From: Dermatemys mawii | Lineage: Eukaryota; Chordata; Testudines; Dermatemydidae | Reading direction: 5' to 3' | Assembly: GCA_007922305.1 (NCBI GenBank) | Contig: ML677348.1 | Location: forward strand, 20,617,263 to 20,681,262 | DNA length: 64,000 nucleotides | Shown here: one piece after another, positions 43,961 to 56,799 of the stretch | Layout of the letters: every line of letters begins with the position of its first letter | Numbering within the stretch: position 1 is the first letter of the stretch | Made by a program: the position numbers and the translations under genes | Notes under the pieces: model-generated | What the model was told of the DNA's origin: nothing | Database searches by the model: none | Seen by the model: the letters and a program-made list of their open reading frames with translations, nothing else

Positions 43961-46400
43961 TTCATGTAAACACATTTTTCTCTGGAAGTCTCTCCCCCTC
44001 CCAGCTAGCTTTAGGGGAGAGCTCATTCAATTCATTTAGACCTTGTTTATACTAATATTCACTTAGAGCAGCCAATTGGATAGTAGGTCTAGTAAATATT
44101 TCTCTGAACTGGATTGTTAGGTTCTTAGTATAACATACTTCTGCCAAAACTTAGAAATTTACTTGGAAAACAGGGTCCCCTGTTGGCTTTCAGGAAAGCT
44201 GGATATGCCACCATCAATAGCACACTTGGACACTTGGCTGATGTTCTGTAAAGAAAACTCTCCTGAAATGTCTGCTAACTTGCAGAAGAATAAGAAAGGG
44301 GGAAAAATTCAATTTCAAGAGGAAATGAGAGTGTCTAAAACTGGCAAACAAACAAATTAACCAATAAATACAGCATTGTGCTTAGAGATTAGTCAGGCTT
44401 CCCTTTATAAATCCTGATTTAAGGGGTTTAAATTTCATTAGTCTAAACCTTTGTACCCAAATTAAGCTATTTTTTATGTATACAGGGTGAAATTTACCCA
44501 TATGCAGATGGTCAGCACAATTTACCTTCTTTTACAATATACAATGCTGACGGCAGTTCATTCTTAGAACCTAAGCCTGCAACCGTTTCTTGTGTGGTTA
44601 GTTCAGACTCCCACAAGAACCGGCACTATTGGTGCAAGTGTAAGGATTGCTGTCACAAATGGATGAAATTCCTCTCTGTGCAGAGGGCCAGCACAAATTC
44701 TATGCAATACTGAAAATCTATTCAGCTTCAATATACAACCTCAATATGCAGCGGCAGAGGAGTCTAAGCCTTGTATGGATATTTGCACAGGTGTGAATTT
44801 CACCTTAACTGAGGCAAACCGGGAGAGATACAGATGTAGCCAAAAAAAAAAAAAGACAAAAGCCACCAACAACAAAAACTGTTACATAATACATGTATCA
44901 CTGCAAATATCAAGTGCTAGAATTAGTTAACTCAGTTCTACTATTCTAGGAGATATATTTTGTCCAAACATGTATCTTAATACTGCTCTTATTAAGGTAA
45001 ATTAAGCTTATGATGATTTGTTTTGATGACTATCAATGACACTTATCAAAACTTACTGTAAAGTTAGACATTCTAATAATTTGAACAATGACTTTGCTAT
45101 TTAAATCACACTTCAAAATGAACACCAGGCAAGTTTTACTGCACACATGTGCAAGTCTAGATGGATACATCCCAAATCCCAAATGGATACAATGCTAAAA
45201 TGGCTTTCTAAATTCATATACAATTCTCCAGTCAGGTTCCAACCTCTAGCAATTTATGATTTCACCTTTTCCTCCTTCTTTTCCATGCCTTTGGTTTTAA
45301 CATGTGTCAGAAACCAATGTCAGCTCTTTAGGATTTCAGTCACGAAGGGTTTCATCTTGCTATTTCTGCACACACCAAGCAATATGTGGGAGAAGAGAGG
45401 CTGGGGGCAGAAGAACGTTGCCCCAGAGGAAGTATTGGAAGCATTTTTCCTCTGTGAGCAGAATATACACGGAGTGATTCTGGGAGACCGTGGGGCACAC
45501 AAATTGTTGCACCTCTATAAGGGGTGTAATATTCTCTCCCCTAGGAGCCTGGCCAGCTCTATCAGGTAGTGCAGAGGGAAATGCTCTAATGCTACTCAAT
45601 CTCTGCCCCTTCATGCTGCCTTTGGGATGCCATACACCCCTATGGCAGTAAAATTCCTGTGCACCCCTGAGAACAGGGGTTGCAATTCTGCCCAGTTCTT
45701 TGGCAGCAAGTACAAGGGGGAGATGCTCCTTACTCTCTCCTCCCTCATGACATCTTCAGTGCTTACCAGAAGGTGTCTTCCACTGGGGCTTTCCTGACAG
45801 AGGCCGTGGCATGCTAAAAGAAGTGTTTGCAGGAGGGGAAAAAACTGCATGTGGACTGCATCACATTGCTGTGTTGTGCAAACACAGAAGAGATGGAGGA
45901 ACTGACTCTTACAGTGAGAGGAAAGAGTAAATGCCCTCATTTGTTTCCTCCTCATAGCTGCCTGAGATCCACAGCAACTCAGCCATTGCAGGGGTAACAA
46001 GTTTGCTGTTTCGAAGAGTGGTTTAAGAACTAGAACAGAGAGCCAGGGCTACAAAAACAACACATGTACCTCTTAATTGCCCAGCTCATTCTGCTAAGGT
46101 AGAGCTATCACATACTGCGTTAAAATTCTTGCCTCAGAACACAACCTAAGTCATGCAGCTAGTGGACATGGGAGCCATTAAAAACTTCAAAGTCTACTAC
46201 TGTGCTTGTCTGAATGAGCGCATTATTGTCTCTCTGGATGCTGACCCACACCTCTGAGTGGAGAGTGTTGCCAGAAAACTGCTCTGAGTGATGCACTTCA
46301 TCTTGCTAGGGAGTCATAGGTTGCTGTTCTCCCACGGACTATTCCAAACAGCTTCAGAAAGGTGGAGTTTATCATCAATAGAAAATGATGGCCTGGAGTG
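43961..46400. other. Unassigned noncoding DNA
   Basis: I cannot support a gene here. The frames at 45147-45569 (140 codons) and 45611-46000 (129 codons, opposite strand) overlap repeats or each other's surroundings, lack domains and show no splice context. An A-run lies at 44843-44855. Confidence 0.4.
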
Positions 46401-46439
46401 GGCATTAATGTGCTGGTTGATGCCTGAAAAATCTAACTG

Positions 46440-47195
46440 CAGAGGAATCTGAGGCTGCCGTTGAGTCTGCCAGTCCTTTGGAGATGGAAGATGAGCTTTC
46501 TGATGCTTCTGGAGACAGTAGCAGCTATGAAGACCAATAGGTTGAAGAAGCATAAGAGGATAGTACATCTGATGACCAACCTGAAGAGCTTTCTCTCACC
46601 GAGCAGCTACGTGATGGACATTTTTAGCAGGATATGCCAGTGTCATGGCTTTGGCAGTTCTGAGGCTGCATACAAAATTGAGAGGGATTTACCAGGGGAA
46701 ATGACCAAACGTAGAAAGCGGACAATACTGGACAAATTTTGTTATTAAAATTTTTTTATTTTTATTTATTTTTTGTTGTCAAATCTTGTGGTGCTTTAAT
46801 TTGTTGTGACTCATAAGGAGCACTAATGTAAGCAAAGTACTGTTCAGCATACTGACATATTGCACAGCAAGTGTTTTGTAAGTTTTCTTTGGGGAGTTCT
46901 AACACCGTTTTTTTCTTTATACAGTTCTGTAGTATTTCCTAAATTGGCTCTAAGCTTTGTGGTGCACTATAATGTATCCATTACTGTGTGCCATGTTTGA
47001 TTTTCTTTAGTACTGAAGATTAATAAAATAGTTTCACAACTACTGTTCTGTACAACGTATCATTGTTCCATGCTCATTTTTCTCTCTTTCCCCCAGCCCC
47101 CAAAAACAGTACCTGCTACATATTGATAACTTCCAGATAATAGACCCTTTTCACTGGAAACCAAGAGATTGCTATTAAGCAGAATCTACTGTATT
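46440..47195 (+). mobile_element. Possible Tigger/pogo-like DNA transposon 3' part
   Basis: In one frame, 46455-46620 reads SPLEMEDELSDASGDSSSYE and, after stops, STSDDQPEELSLTEQLRDGH, an acidic region. A second frame (to 46748) ends with EMTKRRKRTILDKFCY and a stop, resembling the basic-plus-hydrophobic C-terminus of pogo-clade transposases. About 430 bp of AT-rich sequence follows, and near 47165-47195 'gctattaagcagaatctact' looks like a Tigger-type terminal repeat. I did not locate the left end. The call is tentative; it could also be a decayed retrocopy of a cellular gene. Confidence 0.35.
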
Positions 47196-47655
47196 TGCCC
47201 TTTCTATCTGGATTTTAGAAGCAGGATTGGGGTCAGAACTAAGCATCTGACAGGAAGGACATAAACACAGAAAAATTACATTTGTTTTAAAACTGAGGAT
47301 GAGGAGAAGGCTCATGATGGCAAGGGAATGGAAGGGTAAACCTGAAGCAGATCTTGCCCTGAAGATCCTGCCACCTGATACCCTTCTAAGGTTGTTCTTT
47401 AATATCTAGCGAGGTGGTGCACAGATAGGTTAAATCTGCCCTAAAGGGACTTTGTTGACTGCTCTTCCCAGTTTCAAGAAGCCCCGCTAGGATTTTTTAA
47501 TTTGTTTTTTGCTGATATTTGTGATTGAAAGATTTAAGATCCATGATGGTTTCTCTACAGAAAGATCAAAAATGTGTATATATTTTAGCTGTTTAAGTGA
47601 GAAACATTGCTTAAAGGGCAAACTGAAACACCATACATATACAATTCTGGTCTTC
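47196..47655. other. Unassigned noncoding DNA
   Basis: No gene or repeat recognised between the Tigger-like remnant and the PLE. Confidence 0.4.
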
Positions 47656-47664
47656 AAATGATTC

Positions 47665-48332
47665 GGAGAAAACAACGAGGAGTCTTTGTGGCACCTTAGA
47701 GACTAACAAATTTATTTGGGCATAATGCCCCTCTGCCATGTACATAGGCCAAACCAGATAGTTGCTACGTAAAAAAATAAACAGACACAAATCTAACATC
47801 AGGAATTATAACACTGAAAAACCAGTAGGAGAACACTTCAATCTCCCTGGTCACTCAATAACAGACTTAAAAGTGGCAATTCTTCAACAAAAACTTCGAA
47901 ACCAGACTCCAACAAGAAACTGACGAACTGGAATGAATTTGCAAGATGGACATCATCAGATTAGGCCTGAATAAAGACTGGGAGGGATAGGTCATTATAA
48001 AAACTAATTTTCCCCGCCTTTTACTCACAGCTTCTTGTCCACTCTTTGAAATGGACTACCCTCATTACCTCTACAAAAGTGATTTTCCCTCCCTTGATAT
48101 TCTACTATTAATTGAATTATCTTTTTAGCACTGACTCCCCATTTGGTAAGGCAACTCCCATCTTTTCATATACCGTGTATATAGACCTGCTACTGTATTT
48201 TCCACTCCATCCATCTGGTGCAGTGGGTTTTAGCCCATGAAAGCTTATGCCCAAATAAATTTGTTAATCTCTAAGGTGCCACAAGGACTCCTCGTTGTTT
48301 TGCTGATACAGACTAACATGGCTACGGCTCTG
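47665..48332 (+). mobile_element. Penelope-like element, 668-bp copy with inverted 3' end at its 5' side
   Basis: It is flanked by AAATGATTC (47656-47664 and 48333-48341). At its left, 47669-47725 is the inverted copy of its own 3' end 48245-48301 (57 bp, 2 mismatches). After the inverted piece the sequence jumps directly into the GIY-YIG coding part ('gcccctctgccatgtacata ggccaaacc'), which matches 59741-59960 with stops and frameshifts, including a stop soon after the YIG-like motif. The 3' terminus 'gatacagactaacatggcta cggctctg' is present. The nuclease remnant is dead and no reverse transcriptase is present. Confidence 0.9.
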
Positions 48333-48341
48333 AAATGATTC

Positions 48342-51290
48342 TGAAATGACAGAGATAAGAAAATTTATCTAGCAAGAGATAAAAGACAAAAAGTCAGGTT
48401 AATCCCTGGTGTAACTATTGATTTCCATGTGTCTGATTTTCTCTGTGTCTGACACAAAGAATGTTGCAGTTGTCTTGAATCTTGTTGCTTTGAAGTAAGG
48501 AAAGAGGCGGGTGGATTTGTTAGGTTTATCTTGATAACAAAACATGAACTTATAGTCTTTAAAAGTCAACAAACACATTGCTGCAGCATCCCAGCCCACA
48601 TGTGTCTAGATTTAATAATGAGAGTGAACTGGTAATACAGACTCATTAAAGTCAGTAGAAAACCTTCGTTGACTTTAATGGTCATGTGACTGGGTCTTTA
48701 ATAACAGAAATTAGAGATGAAAAATGTGTATTAGCTCATCTCTAGCCCATCTTTGTGACGGTGCAGAAATGATATCAACTATATATTTTTCTAGTCTTGT
48801 TTTTTTAATCTAGTTCAGGCTTGTTTTAAATATCCCATGTGATGAGACTGTTTTCCATTGGAAACCTTATCAGCAATTTAAAGATCATGTCTGGAACGCC
48901 ACAGATTCAAAAATGACAATCACAATTTATTACAAGAAAAGCTCAAATTCTAGAATAAAGTGGCTTCATAATATGATCACATCCAAACATCTAAAATAGA
49001 TATGCAGAAAAGAGGAGTGGGGGTGTAGCATGGGAAGGTGTGATAAGTCAAGGGGGGAAGCTGCACTCTATCTTCCCTTTGAATAGTTGAATAACTTTGT
49101 ACAAGAAACATTTCAAATTAGGGCTGTCCTAGACAGCAGTGACTTGCATTCAGCAGCTACACATCTTGATTTAGCCAGTCACATGTTATTTTTTCAGTAT
49201 AAAAAAGCATCCATGTCATGTAAAAAATTCTAAAAACATTTTTTGAACAATGAAATCCGCTTACCCACTACAAAATCAGACTCCACTCCCTCAAACCTAG
49301 TCCCTGTCAGGTAAAAGCCTGAGAAAAGAAAAAGCAAACCCAAGACTTCTGTAGACTACAGGGACAGTTGCATACCAAGGTGAAGGGCCCTACATCCTGC
49401 CACCTAAACATTCAAATCAAGGGATTGGGAACAAAAGCATCTCATCTGACCTTATCTGTTCCTGGGGCACATTTATTGTATTACATAAGGAGAAAGACAG
49501 TCTTAGACGTTTTGGCTAGGCCAAGAAAACTATTTGACACTATTAACAGTAGTTAGTAGCAAGTGTAGCTATCCCAGGCTGAATAAAATTTTACTGACAA
49601 CCTAATCCAGGAAAAAGCACCATTTCAGAAACCATTGTTAAAAGTGAAGGTTAAAACCAAGCCTTAAAGACATCTTCTGAGATGGTGCTGAGCACAGCTT
49701 GTTCTGGTCTATGCTGTCAATTAAACTATATTCCGCACTGGTATAGCTGCAGGGGTTGTCAGCAATGGGTAATTTTCCAAGACCCCGGGAGAGCCAAGAC
49801 TCAAACCACTTACATATCATCACTTACGTAGTGTGAACAAAGCAGCTCCATCAGCAGCCTGAAGGAGCATCCAAAGTGGCAAATAGAGCCAGACCTGTTA
49901 AAATGCCGTTTGTTCTGCTTTCAGTGAAGAAGTGTGTAGCTCTGAACATGGTGGCACCTACCCTGCTTGAGGAAGAAAGATAGTTTGCTAGCTACACTTC
50001 CACTTACAGGAGAGTTGTTGCCATTAAATGCTGGCATTTAATATCTGAAAGTGATTAGTGATACTATAGTATTACAGGTGATACTACTCAGCTTACCCAT
50101 AATACTGAAGATATCTATAATACTGTGGTAATGTTAAGTATTTTCACACAGTTAAATGTAAGTATTATGGCCCAGATGTTAGATAGTACAAATTGCTGAA
50201 ACCTCATGGAAGTCAATGGAACGATGCTGATTTACATCAGCCAAGAATCAGGCCCTATAACAACAATCACTGCACCTTTGTGAGGATGTGAAAGATAGAG
50301 GGGTGAGGTTGTCTAATAGTCACTGTATTTTCCATTAGTTCCAAAAATTGTACTTCCAGGTATCGTAACTCACTGACTCTTTAATGTAATTGTCTAAGAA
50401 ATATCACCCTCTGGCAATGATATCACAATATGGCAGGAAATATTGCTGACTGACACAGATAGTGGTTATTTTAATACCTGCACACCTCTTCTGGGAATAA
50501 AGTGTCACAGAATTATTTTTCTGGTTCTTTTTCTAAGCCAAAACAAAAAAGAAATTTGCAGGCTGACTCGTCACAGTGACATGTAATATACGAAATGATG
50601 AGCTACAGAAATGCAGCATGAATATTTAACTGGCAAACATGTGCTTGGCTACAAAATCAATGTTTTAAGCAAATACAACATGGAAAATATTGCAATTAAA
50701 ACTGATGGCATTTAACAAGCAGAATCTCTTGTATGCAATACACTTTATTGACTGACAATTGGCAAGGTTATAAAATACAGCATCCCGTACTGTATAACGA
50801 ACAGTATGTAAAGCAAGGAGGAGAATATTGCCATTCAAGGGTACTAGTAAGAAATGAGAAAAAGGTGTTACAGTACATAATTCCCATGTCAGAAGATTTT
50901 AAAGACATCAAAGGACTAAATAACTATTGACATGTCAGTGTCAAAAAGTTTAGAGGTTCAATTCACTTGGGATGAGCCCCGGGGAGGCTGGATGCTTCTC
51001 AAACATATCTGAATCTTTTGAAGTCTCTTCTCCCTTTCTTCCCCTATTCTCAACTGGTAATATTTGTTGAAGATTTTGATTATGGAAGGAGTTGGGGGCA
51101 GCATAGATCAGAGGGCTGTATTCTCTAGAGTGGAAGATTCTCCTTTCATCTTCATTGAGAAAGGTAAGCAAATCCCAGTTGTCACATTTTGGGTCGACCA
51201 GTAATACAGGGAAGTTTCCTGGTATAGTGGAAAGGCCACGAGTAAACTATGCCTGAAGAATGAAGATTACTGGGTTGTTGTCTCACAGAT
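48342..51290. other. Unassigned noncoding DNA
   Basis: About 2.9 kb of AT-rich DNA with no gene that I can support. The phrase at 50205-50260 ('gaagtcaatggaacgatgct', 'aatcaggccctataac') is a diverged relative of the old dispersed repeats noted at 2500 and 53100. Confidence 0.4.
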
Positions 51291-51299
51291 GACACCCTG

Positions 51300-51930
51300 A
51301 GCGAAACTCAGAATTTCTGCTGGTGGAGCTGAGAGCCTAGAGTCTGACAGTCCTGGGCTCCCAGGGCTTCTACACTGCCTGTTCCAGAGCCCTAGAGCCA
51401 GGGCTCCCATGTTTCCAGCTCCACAACAGGGAAACTGGAAGCCCCAGTAGCCCAGGTCTGAACCCGGGTTCTCAGGTCCTCCAGGGTTCCTTGCCACAGA
51501 GCTGGACCCCAGTTAGAGCCAGGACTTCCAGGGCTTCCAGCTCCATGCCTAGAAGCCCTGAGAGTCCCATCTTAAGGTGAGGTTGTCAGGGCTTCCAGGC
51601 ACCCTGCCACTGAGTCAGGCCCTGATTAGAAGTGGGGCTGTCAGGGCTCTGCGGCAGCCCCAAGGCACTTTGCACAGCAGAGCTGCCTCAGAGCCATGGA
51701 CCCTGGAAGCTCTGGGGTCCCCAGCCCTGGGACAGTCTGCATGGCAGGGTTACCACTGGAGCTGCAGCCTCTGGAACCCTGGGCTGCCCAGCAACCCTCC
51801 AGCAAAGCAGGCAGGTTTCCCGTGAAACCTGCCTGTGATTTGATAAAGTCGTCAAACCTGAGAGTCTCTGTGAAACATTTTGAGTTCAACAAATCAGCAT
51901 TTTCCTATAGAACACTTGTCAAAAAATTCC
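51300..51930. repeat. GC-rich irregular tandem repeat
   Basis: Diverged units built from 'agggcttccag', 'gagccctagagccagggctc', 'ccagggttccttgccacaga' and 'ccctgccactgagtcaggcc' recur about every 60 to 90 bases through this block. It ends in 'cctgaccagctctac', which resembles the end of the repeat near 26880. High GC gives several 70 to 90-codon frames on both strands; none has a domain. Confidence 0.5.
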
Positions 51931-53166
51931 TGACCAGCTCTACAGTGAACAGGGCTGGGGAGAGGGGCAACTAGAACGATGGGGCATTGTGCATGGTTCA
52001 CTTCTTCATTAGGTTTCATTGATTTAAACAGGATGTTTTTGTATTTGCTTTGGGAGAAGTGAAATTACATCCAAGGACTCCACATATTCATGGCACTTAG
52101 TTAAGTGACAAACTGCCTGTTTATATGTAATAGCAGCCCAGCGGACTACAGAGAGCTACAGCTTGGAGGAAGGAAATGGGCTGTGGAACTGAATTTCCTG
52201 ACATTACATTAACAAAACACTGAAGTGTTTGTGTTTTCATCAAATGGGTGAAAATGTCCGTCGGCTATCTATTAAAATTCCCTAAGGGCTGGATTCCGTT
52301 CCCACGGAAGCCAATAGGAGGAAGAGTAGGCTCTAAATGAGTGAAATCTCCTCAGCTGTTGCCTTAGGATTCTGATAAAGTCTGTGTGAGCCTTCGACAA
52401 ACAGAAGCATAAAGTTCATCTTCACAAGAGCTGTCAGGAGGCAGTCTGGTAATGTTCCTAATAATTAAAACAGTCAATTATTTTCAGCAAACCTCTGACG
52501 CAATGAACATTTTGCAGGTAATCCTTCTTTCCTTCCTACACTATCAACCACAGACACAAGCAGCATTCTGTTTTTTCTCATCTGGCATCTGTTTTGCTTG
52601 GCAGAGAGGGTAAACACTTTCTCAACCTGCCATTTCCTTCTTGCACCTTTTAGAGGTAAGAACTGTACCCAATCGTCCAGCCACATGACTGGAAAATGTA
52701 CCACATTGCCCTGAAAACAGCAGTGACGCAATCATGGAAGACAGGCACATTTCAGGGACAAATTCTGCCATCAGCAGGTCATGGAGGTTACCTGAGGACA
52801 GAATTCGGCACTTATGCCTGGGTTCTGCCAACTGTGCTCACACCAACTACCTTATTCCATGAGTAGTCACAATGATCCATGGACTAAGGTGATACTAAAT
52901 GAGAAGGAAGGAGACTCTGGCCCTTACTCTCTTGGGTCTGACCTTGAGAAAAGCTGAACTCCTTCTGAAAAGAGTTGATAGTGCTCAGCACCTCATGAGA
53001 AGCAATCAGCACCTTGCAGGGTCAGGCCCTTGTACTTCTTGGGTAAAAAGGAATGTTCTATTGTAACTCTGATCAGCAATAATCAAGGATATAGGATGAA
53101 ACCTTGGCTCTAATGAAATCAATGGCAAAACTCTAATTGACTTCAGTGGGGCCAGGATTTCACCTT
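51931..53166. other. Unassigned noncoding DNA
   Basis: No gene seen. The part at 53090-53166 ('aatgaaatcaatggcaaaac', 'attgacttcagtggggccag') is a short inverted pair around GAAATCAATGG and TTGACTTCAGTGG, an old dispersed repeat phrase. Confidence 0.4.
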
Positions 53167-53169
53167 TAA

Positions 53170-53354
53170 AAGTACATCTACACTGCAGCTGGAGCCAGAC
53201 CTTCTGATTATAGTCTTGGGCAGCTAGTCCAACCCATTGCGCATGCTACAACTGTCCACACTACTATTTTTAGTGCATTAGCTCAAGCAGAGCTAGTGCA
53301 TGTCTATATACTGGCACGGGGAAGCACACTCCCAACTGCAGTGTAGACATACCC
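53170..53354. mobile_element. Harbinger-like MITE (185 bp)
   Basis: The left end CATCTACACTGCAGCTGG and the complement of the right end, ending in TGTCTACACTGCAGTTGG, match over about 22 bp. The flanks are TAA (53167-53169) and TGA (53355-53357), compatible with a 3-bp target duplication that has changed by one base. Confidence 0.75.
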
Positions 53355-53992
53355 TGAGAGTCATTAAAGGGAACAAGCACAAACATGTAGATGGAAGTAT
53401 AATCTTATTTGTAAGGAAGATTTTCTGTGTTCTTGAAGAGGGGAATGTAAGAGAAATTGGCCTTGTATCACTGTAAATTGAAATTTAGAATTACACCAAT
53501 GACAGCAGTATATTTTGGGCCCAGTGACCAAAACTGTCAACTGTGAAATAACCGAGCTGAGAAAAAGCACATAAGAGGGCCACAGTGGCAGTAAGGAGAA
53601 ATTTTAGCTGCCCACTGATATACTGGGGTATATGAATTGGAGAAAATAAGGCTGGGGGATAAGTTTGTGAGGCAACACAGCATTTTTAACTCAGGGCAAA
53701 ATATCCACTGACAAGGAAGGAACCTACTGTTAATTGCTATAAATGATTCAGTCACAAACTGAGGTCAGGTAGGGAGAATGTAGGGGAAATTATTAAGGTA
53801 GATGCTTACATGGTGTCTTTTATCAACGTCTTTGGCTTGAAACAAAATCTAGAAGAGAAAAGGAGATTTCTTTTTGTTAACCTGATGTGCATAGGTTCCC
53901 CTCAGCCAGCTATCGTGTGTTAAAATACAATTTATCCTGACTACACTTGGATTTTGAAATGTGTTAGTTAAATAGACACTTAGGGTATGTCT

Positions 53993-54266
53993 ACACATCA
54001 AAGAAAAACCTACAGCTGGCCCATGCCAGCCGACTCAGGTTTGTGGGGCTTGGGCTATGGGGCTGTTTCATTTCTGTATAGATTTCTGGCCTCAGGCTGG
54101 AGCCCAGGCTCTAGGACTTATGGGATGGGGAGGTCCCAGATCTTAGCCTCCAACTGAGCCTGGAATTCTACACAGCAATGAAACAGCCCCCCAGTCCATG
54201 CCCCTTGAGCCTGAGTCAGCTGGGATGGGCCAGTCACAGGTTCTTCTTTGCTGTGTAAACATACCC
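53993..54266. mobile_element. Harbinger-like MITE (about 274 bp)
   Basis: The left end GGGTATGTCTACACATCAAA and the complement of the right end GGGTATGTTTACACAGCAAA match, and the next bases (GAAAAACC and GAAGAACC) continue the repeat. Further inside, 'aggtttgtggggcttgggct' and 'atttctgtatagatttct' have weak inverted partners. The left flank is TTA but the right flank CCA does not match. Confidence 0.75.
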
Positions 54267-54665
54267 CCAAAAGAGTGAGACAACAGGGGAAAGAAACAAT
54301 GAGGAAATCAGTGGTGAACCTTAAAGAAAGTTAAGTTACACACATGCTTAAATCTTTGCAGGATTATGGCCATAGATACCAAAACTGCATATGTAAAACA
54401 GAGATAGACAAAGCAGGCTGCTCCCTAAAAACCACAGAGGGACAACTCACCCCTCCTTACTCTAGGCTGTTTATCTGTAGACTGATTGCTGCTGCTAGGC
54501 TGAGATTACACAGTTCCCTCCAGAGCCGTCTACCTGCATGTAGGACAAGAAAACCCGTGAGAATTAACAGTTTTCAGTACATCACAATCTACTTGTGGGT
54601 TGTACCTCTAAGTGTCATATGTTCCTAGGTTCCAAAACAGTGACACACCTTCTGGGCATAATACA

Positions 54666-54763
54666 TTTTCATGTGCAATTATTGCAATTGTATATGCAAA
54701 TTGGGTATTTTCAAATGAAAATACCCAATTTGCATACACAATTTCAGTAATTGCTCATGGAAA
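54666..54763. repeat. Long palindrome, 48-bp arms, 2-base loop
   Basis: The arms 54666-54713 and 54716-54763 match with 5 mismatches; the inner 27 bp have only one (ATTGTATATGCAAATTGGG against ATTGTGTATGCAAATTGGG). The outer flanks show weak further similarity. It may be a fold-back MITE, but no target duplication is clear. Confidence 0.9.
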
Positions 54764-55254
54764 CGTAGACCAAACTATGCACAGACTATGGCACACCTCT
54801 TTTTAAAAAAATATTAGGCATAGAATGAATCTCTCTTTTAAAATTATAAAGACATGATACTTAGAGAGATAAAACCCATAAGTAGATTGTGGTGTGTTAA
54901 AAACTGTGTTAAAACTGTGATCACTTTAACATTTCAGGGGTTTTCCTTGTCCTGCTTGCAGACTAGGGAGTGCTGTAGGGCAGCATGTAACCTGGGGCTA
55001 GTAGCAGTCAATTTGCAGATAGACAGCCTTGAGCAAGATGAGTGAGTTGTGTCTCTATGGTTTAGGGAATAGTTTGCTTTGTCTGTCAAGTTTTCAGTTC
55101 TAGTGTGTTATCAGTCTGAATCCCAATAAATAAAGTAGTGTTACGCTACAACCTGTGAGCAAGAGTATTTATGTTTTAAATCTAACTTCTGTGTATATGT
55201 CATTAACCTAACATAGATGGAGGGGAGAATATTAGAGGTTTTACTTGTTACCAC

Positions 55255-55540
55255 GGGTACGTCCTCACTACCACGGGGGTAGCCGTCGATCTTTTAGCAT
55301 CTATTTCTTGCGTCTTGTAAAGACACGAGAAATCAATCGTCAGTGCTGCCCCGGTCGACTCCGGAACTCCAGCTTGACACGAGGCGTAAGCTGGAGTCGA
55401 CGGGGGAACGCGCCACCGACTGCCACCGCCGTGAGGACGGCAGGTAAATCGGCTGCAGATACGCAGACTTCAGCTATGTGATTCACACAGCTGAAGTTGC
55501 GTATCTGCAGTTGATCCCCACCGCTAGTGAAGACCAGCCC
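55255..55540. mobile_element. CpG-rich Harbinger-like MITE (about 286 bp)
   Basis: The ends GGGTACGTCCTCACTACC and, complemented, GGGCTGGTCTTCACTAGC are inverted copies. The interior has two palindromes: 'ccagcttgacacgaggcgta agctgg' with flanking GTCGAC sites, and 'agacttcagctatgtg ... cacagctgaagt'. The second is shared with the nested MITE at 24713-25010. CpG is far denser than in the surrounding DNA, suggesting a rather recent insertion that has not yet lost its CpGs. The flanks CAC and TAC do not make a perfect duplication. Confidence 0.75.
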
Positions 55541-56790
55541 TACAACTAAATGGTTAATGGTTAGCTGACACAGCTGTTTATTCACAAGGCACCACAAGAA
55601 CAAATCTTGATAATTGTGTAACAACCTACTCTTGGCCCCTTTCCCCACAGCTTAGTGTATCCCCATTGAGGACCCAGACTTACTATCCAAAATCTGAAGC
55701 CTTAATGAGTATTTTCTCATCAGCATTCACTACGGTGCTCCTAAGGCTGCCACAGCATTGAAGAGAAAAATAGCTCATAGAAACACAAGGTGAAGAGATA
55801 AAATGAGGAAATGAAGGAAGCAAACAGTACATTTAGATTCAGTTGTTCCCATGCATAGAGGACTACCATCCAGTTTATTTCTTTTGTATCTCTCATCCTT
55901 TGACAGTTTTAAACAGTACAATCCAAATGTATGTGACAGGATAACTGCCTTTTAAAAAGGTACTTTTATTGCCCAATTGCTTCTCATTTTGAGCTTGGTC
56001 CTGCAATTTTTGCTTAGACACAATTCCTGAATAAGGAGAAAAGGCTAAACTCTTTACAATTTCTTCAGCCTTCACCATGGGTAACACTTTTACATAAGAT
56101 ATAAATATTTATGAAGGTAGAAGGAATAAATCACCGGTTGGCATGAAGTCTGACTTTTATCTCATGAGCGAGGACAGGCCTGATAACTATAAAGTTACAA
56201 GCGCAGTAACTTTTAAAGTTCTCCCCTACTTTTGTCACTCCAACCATCATGAGACTGGAGTTAGACAGCTGCAACAGACTTTTTTAATATTAAAAATAAG
56301 TTTTGTAGTTGTTACTTGAGTGCTTTGTACATCTATTTTATTATGTGATATTTTAAAAGCAAACTACAAATAAGTATTTAACTGTAATAAGTCGTACAGC
56401 ATCCCATATACAATAACATATGTGGTTCTGTCCATTGCCATCTGACTTTGACTGTTTTCTATTAGAACTGGTAGGAAAGCCTAAGAAAAATGAGGAAAAA
56501 ATTGCTAATTGCTCTACCTTCTGTTTCCATGGATGGTTTTCATTCATTGGTACAGTAGTTTCAAATCATGTGATTGATACATTTTAAGTCAGTTTGTGCA
56601 CTTTAAACCCAGTTAATGAGAGCAGTATTGTAACTTAAAACAGCTACTCTTCCCTTGCTGCACAAACCCTCTGTCCCCAGTACTTAGTATATTAGTGTAG
56701 GAGGCATAAAGAGGAGATCAGCTGTAATAAAGAGGAGACCAGTGATTAGGGGAATAACATACTGAATATCAATGTAAATGGGGTAGGATC
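55541..56790. other. Unassigned noncoding DNA
   Basis: No gene or repeat recognised; AT-rich. Confidence 0.4.
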
Positions 56791-56799
56791 TGAGACTAA

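Noticed and set aside
45147..45569. A 140-codon + strand open frame
   Set aside because: It shows no domain, no codon bias, no visible splice context and overlaps two antisense frames. I judge it a chance open frame.
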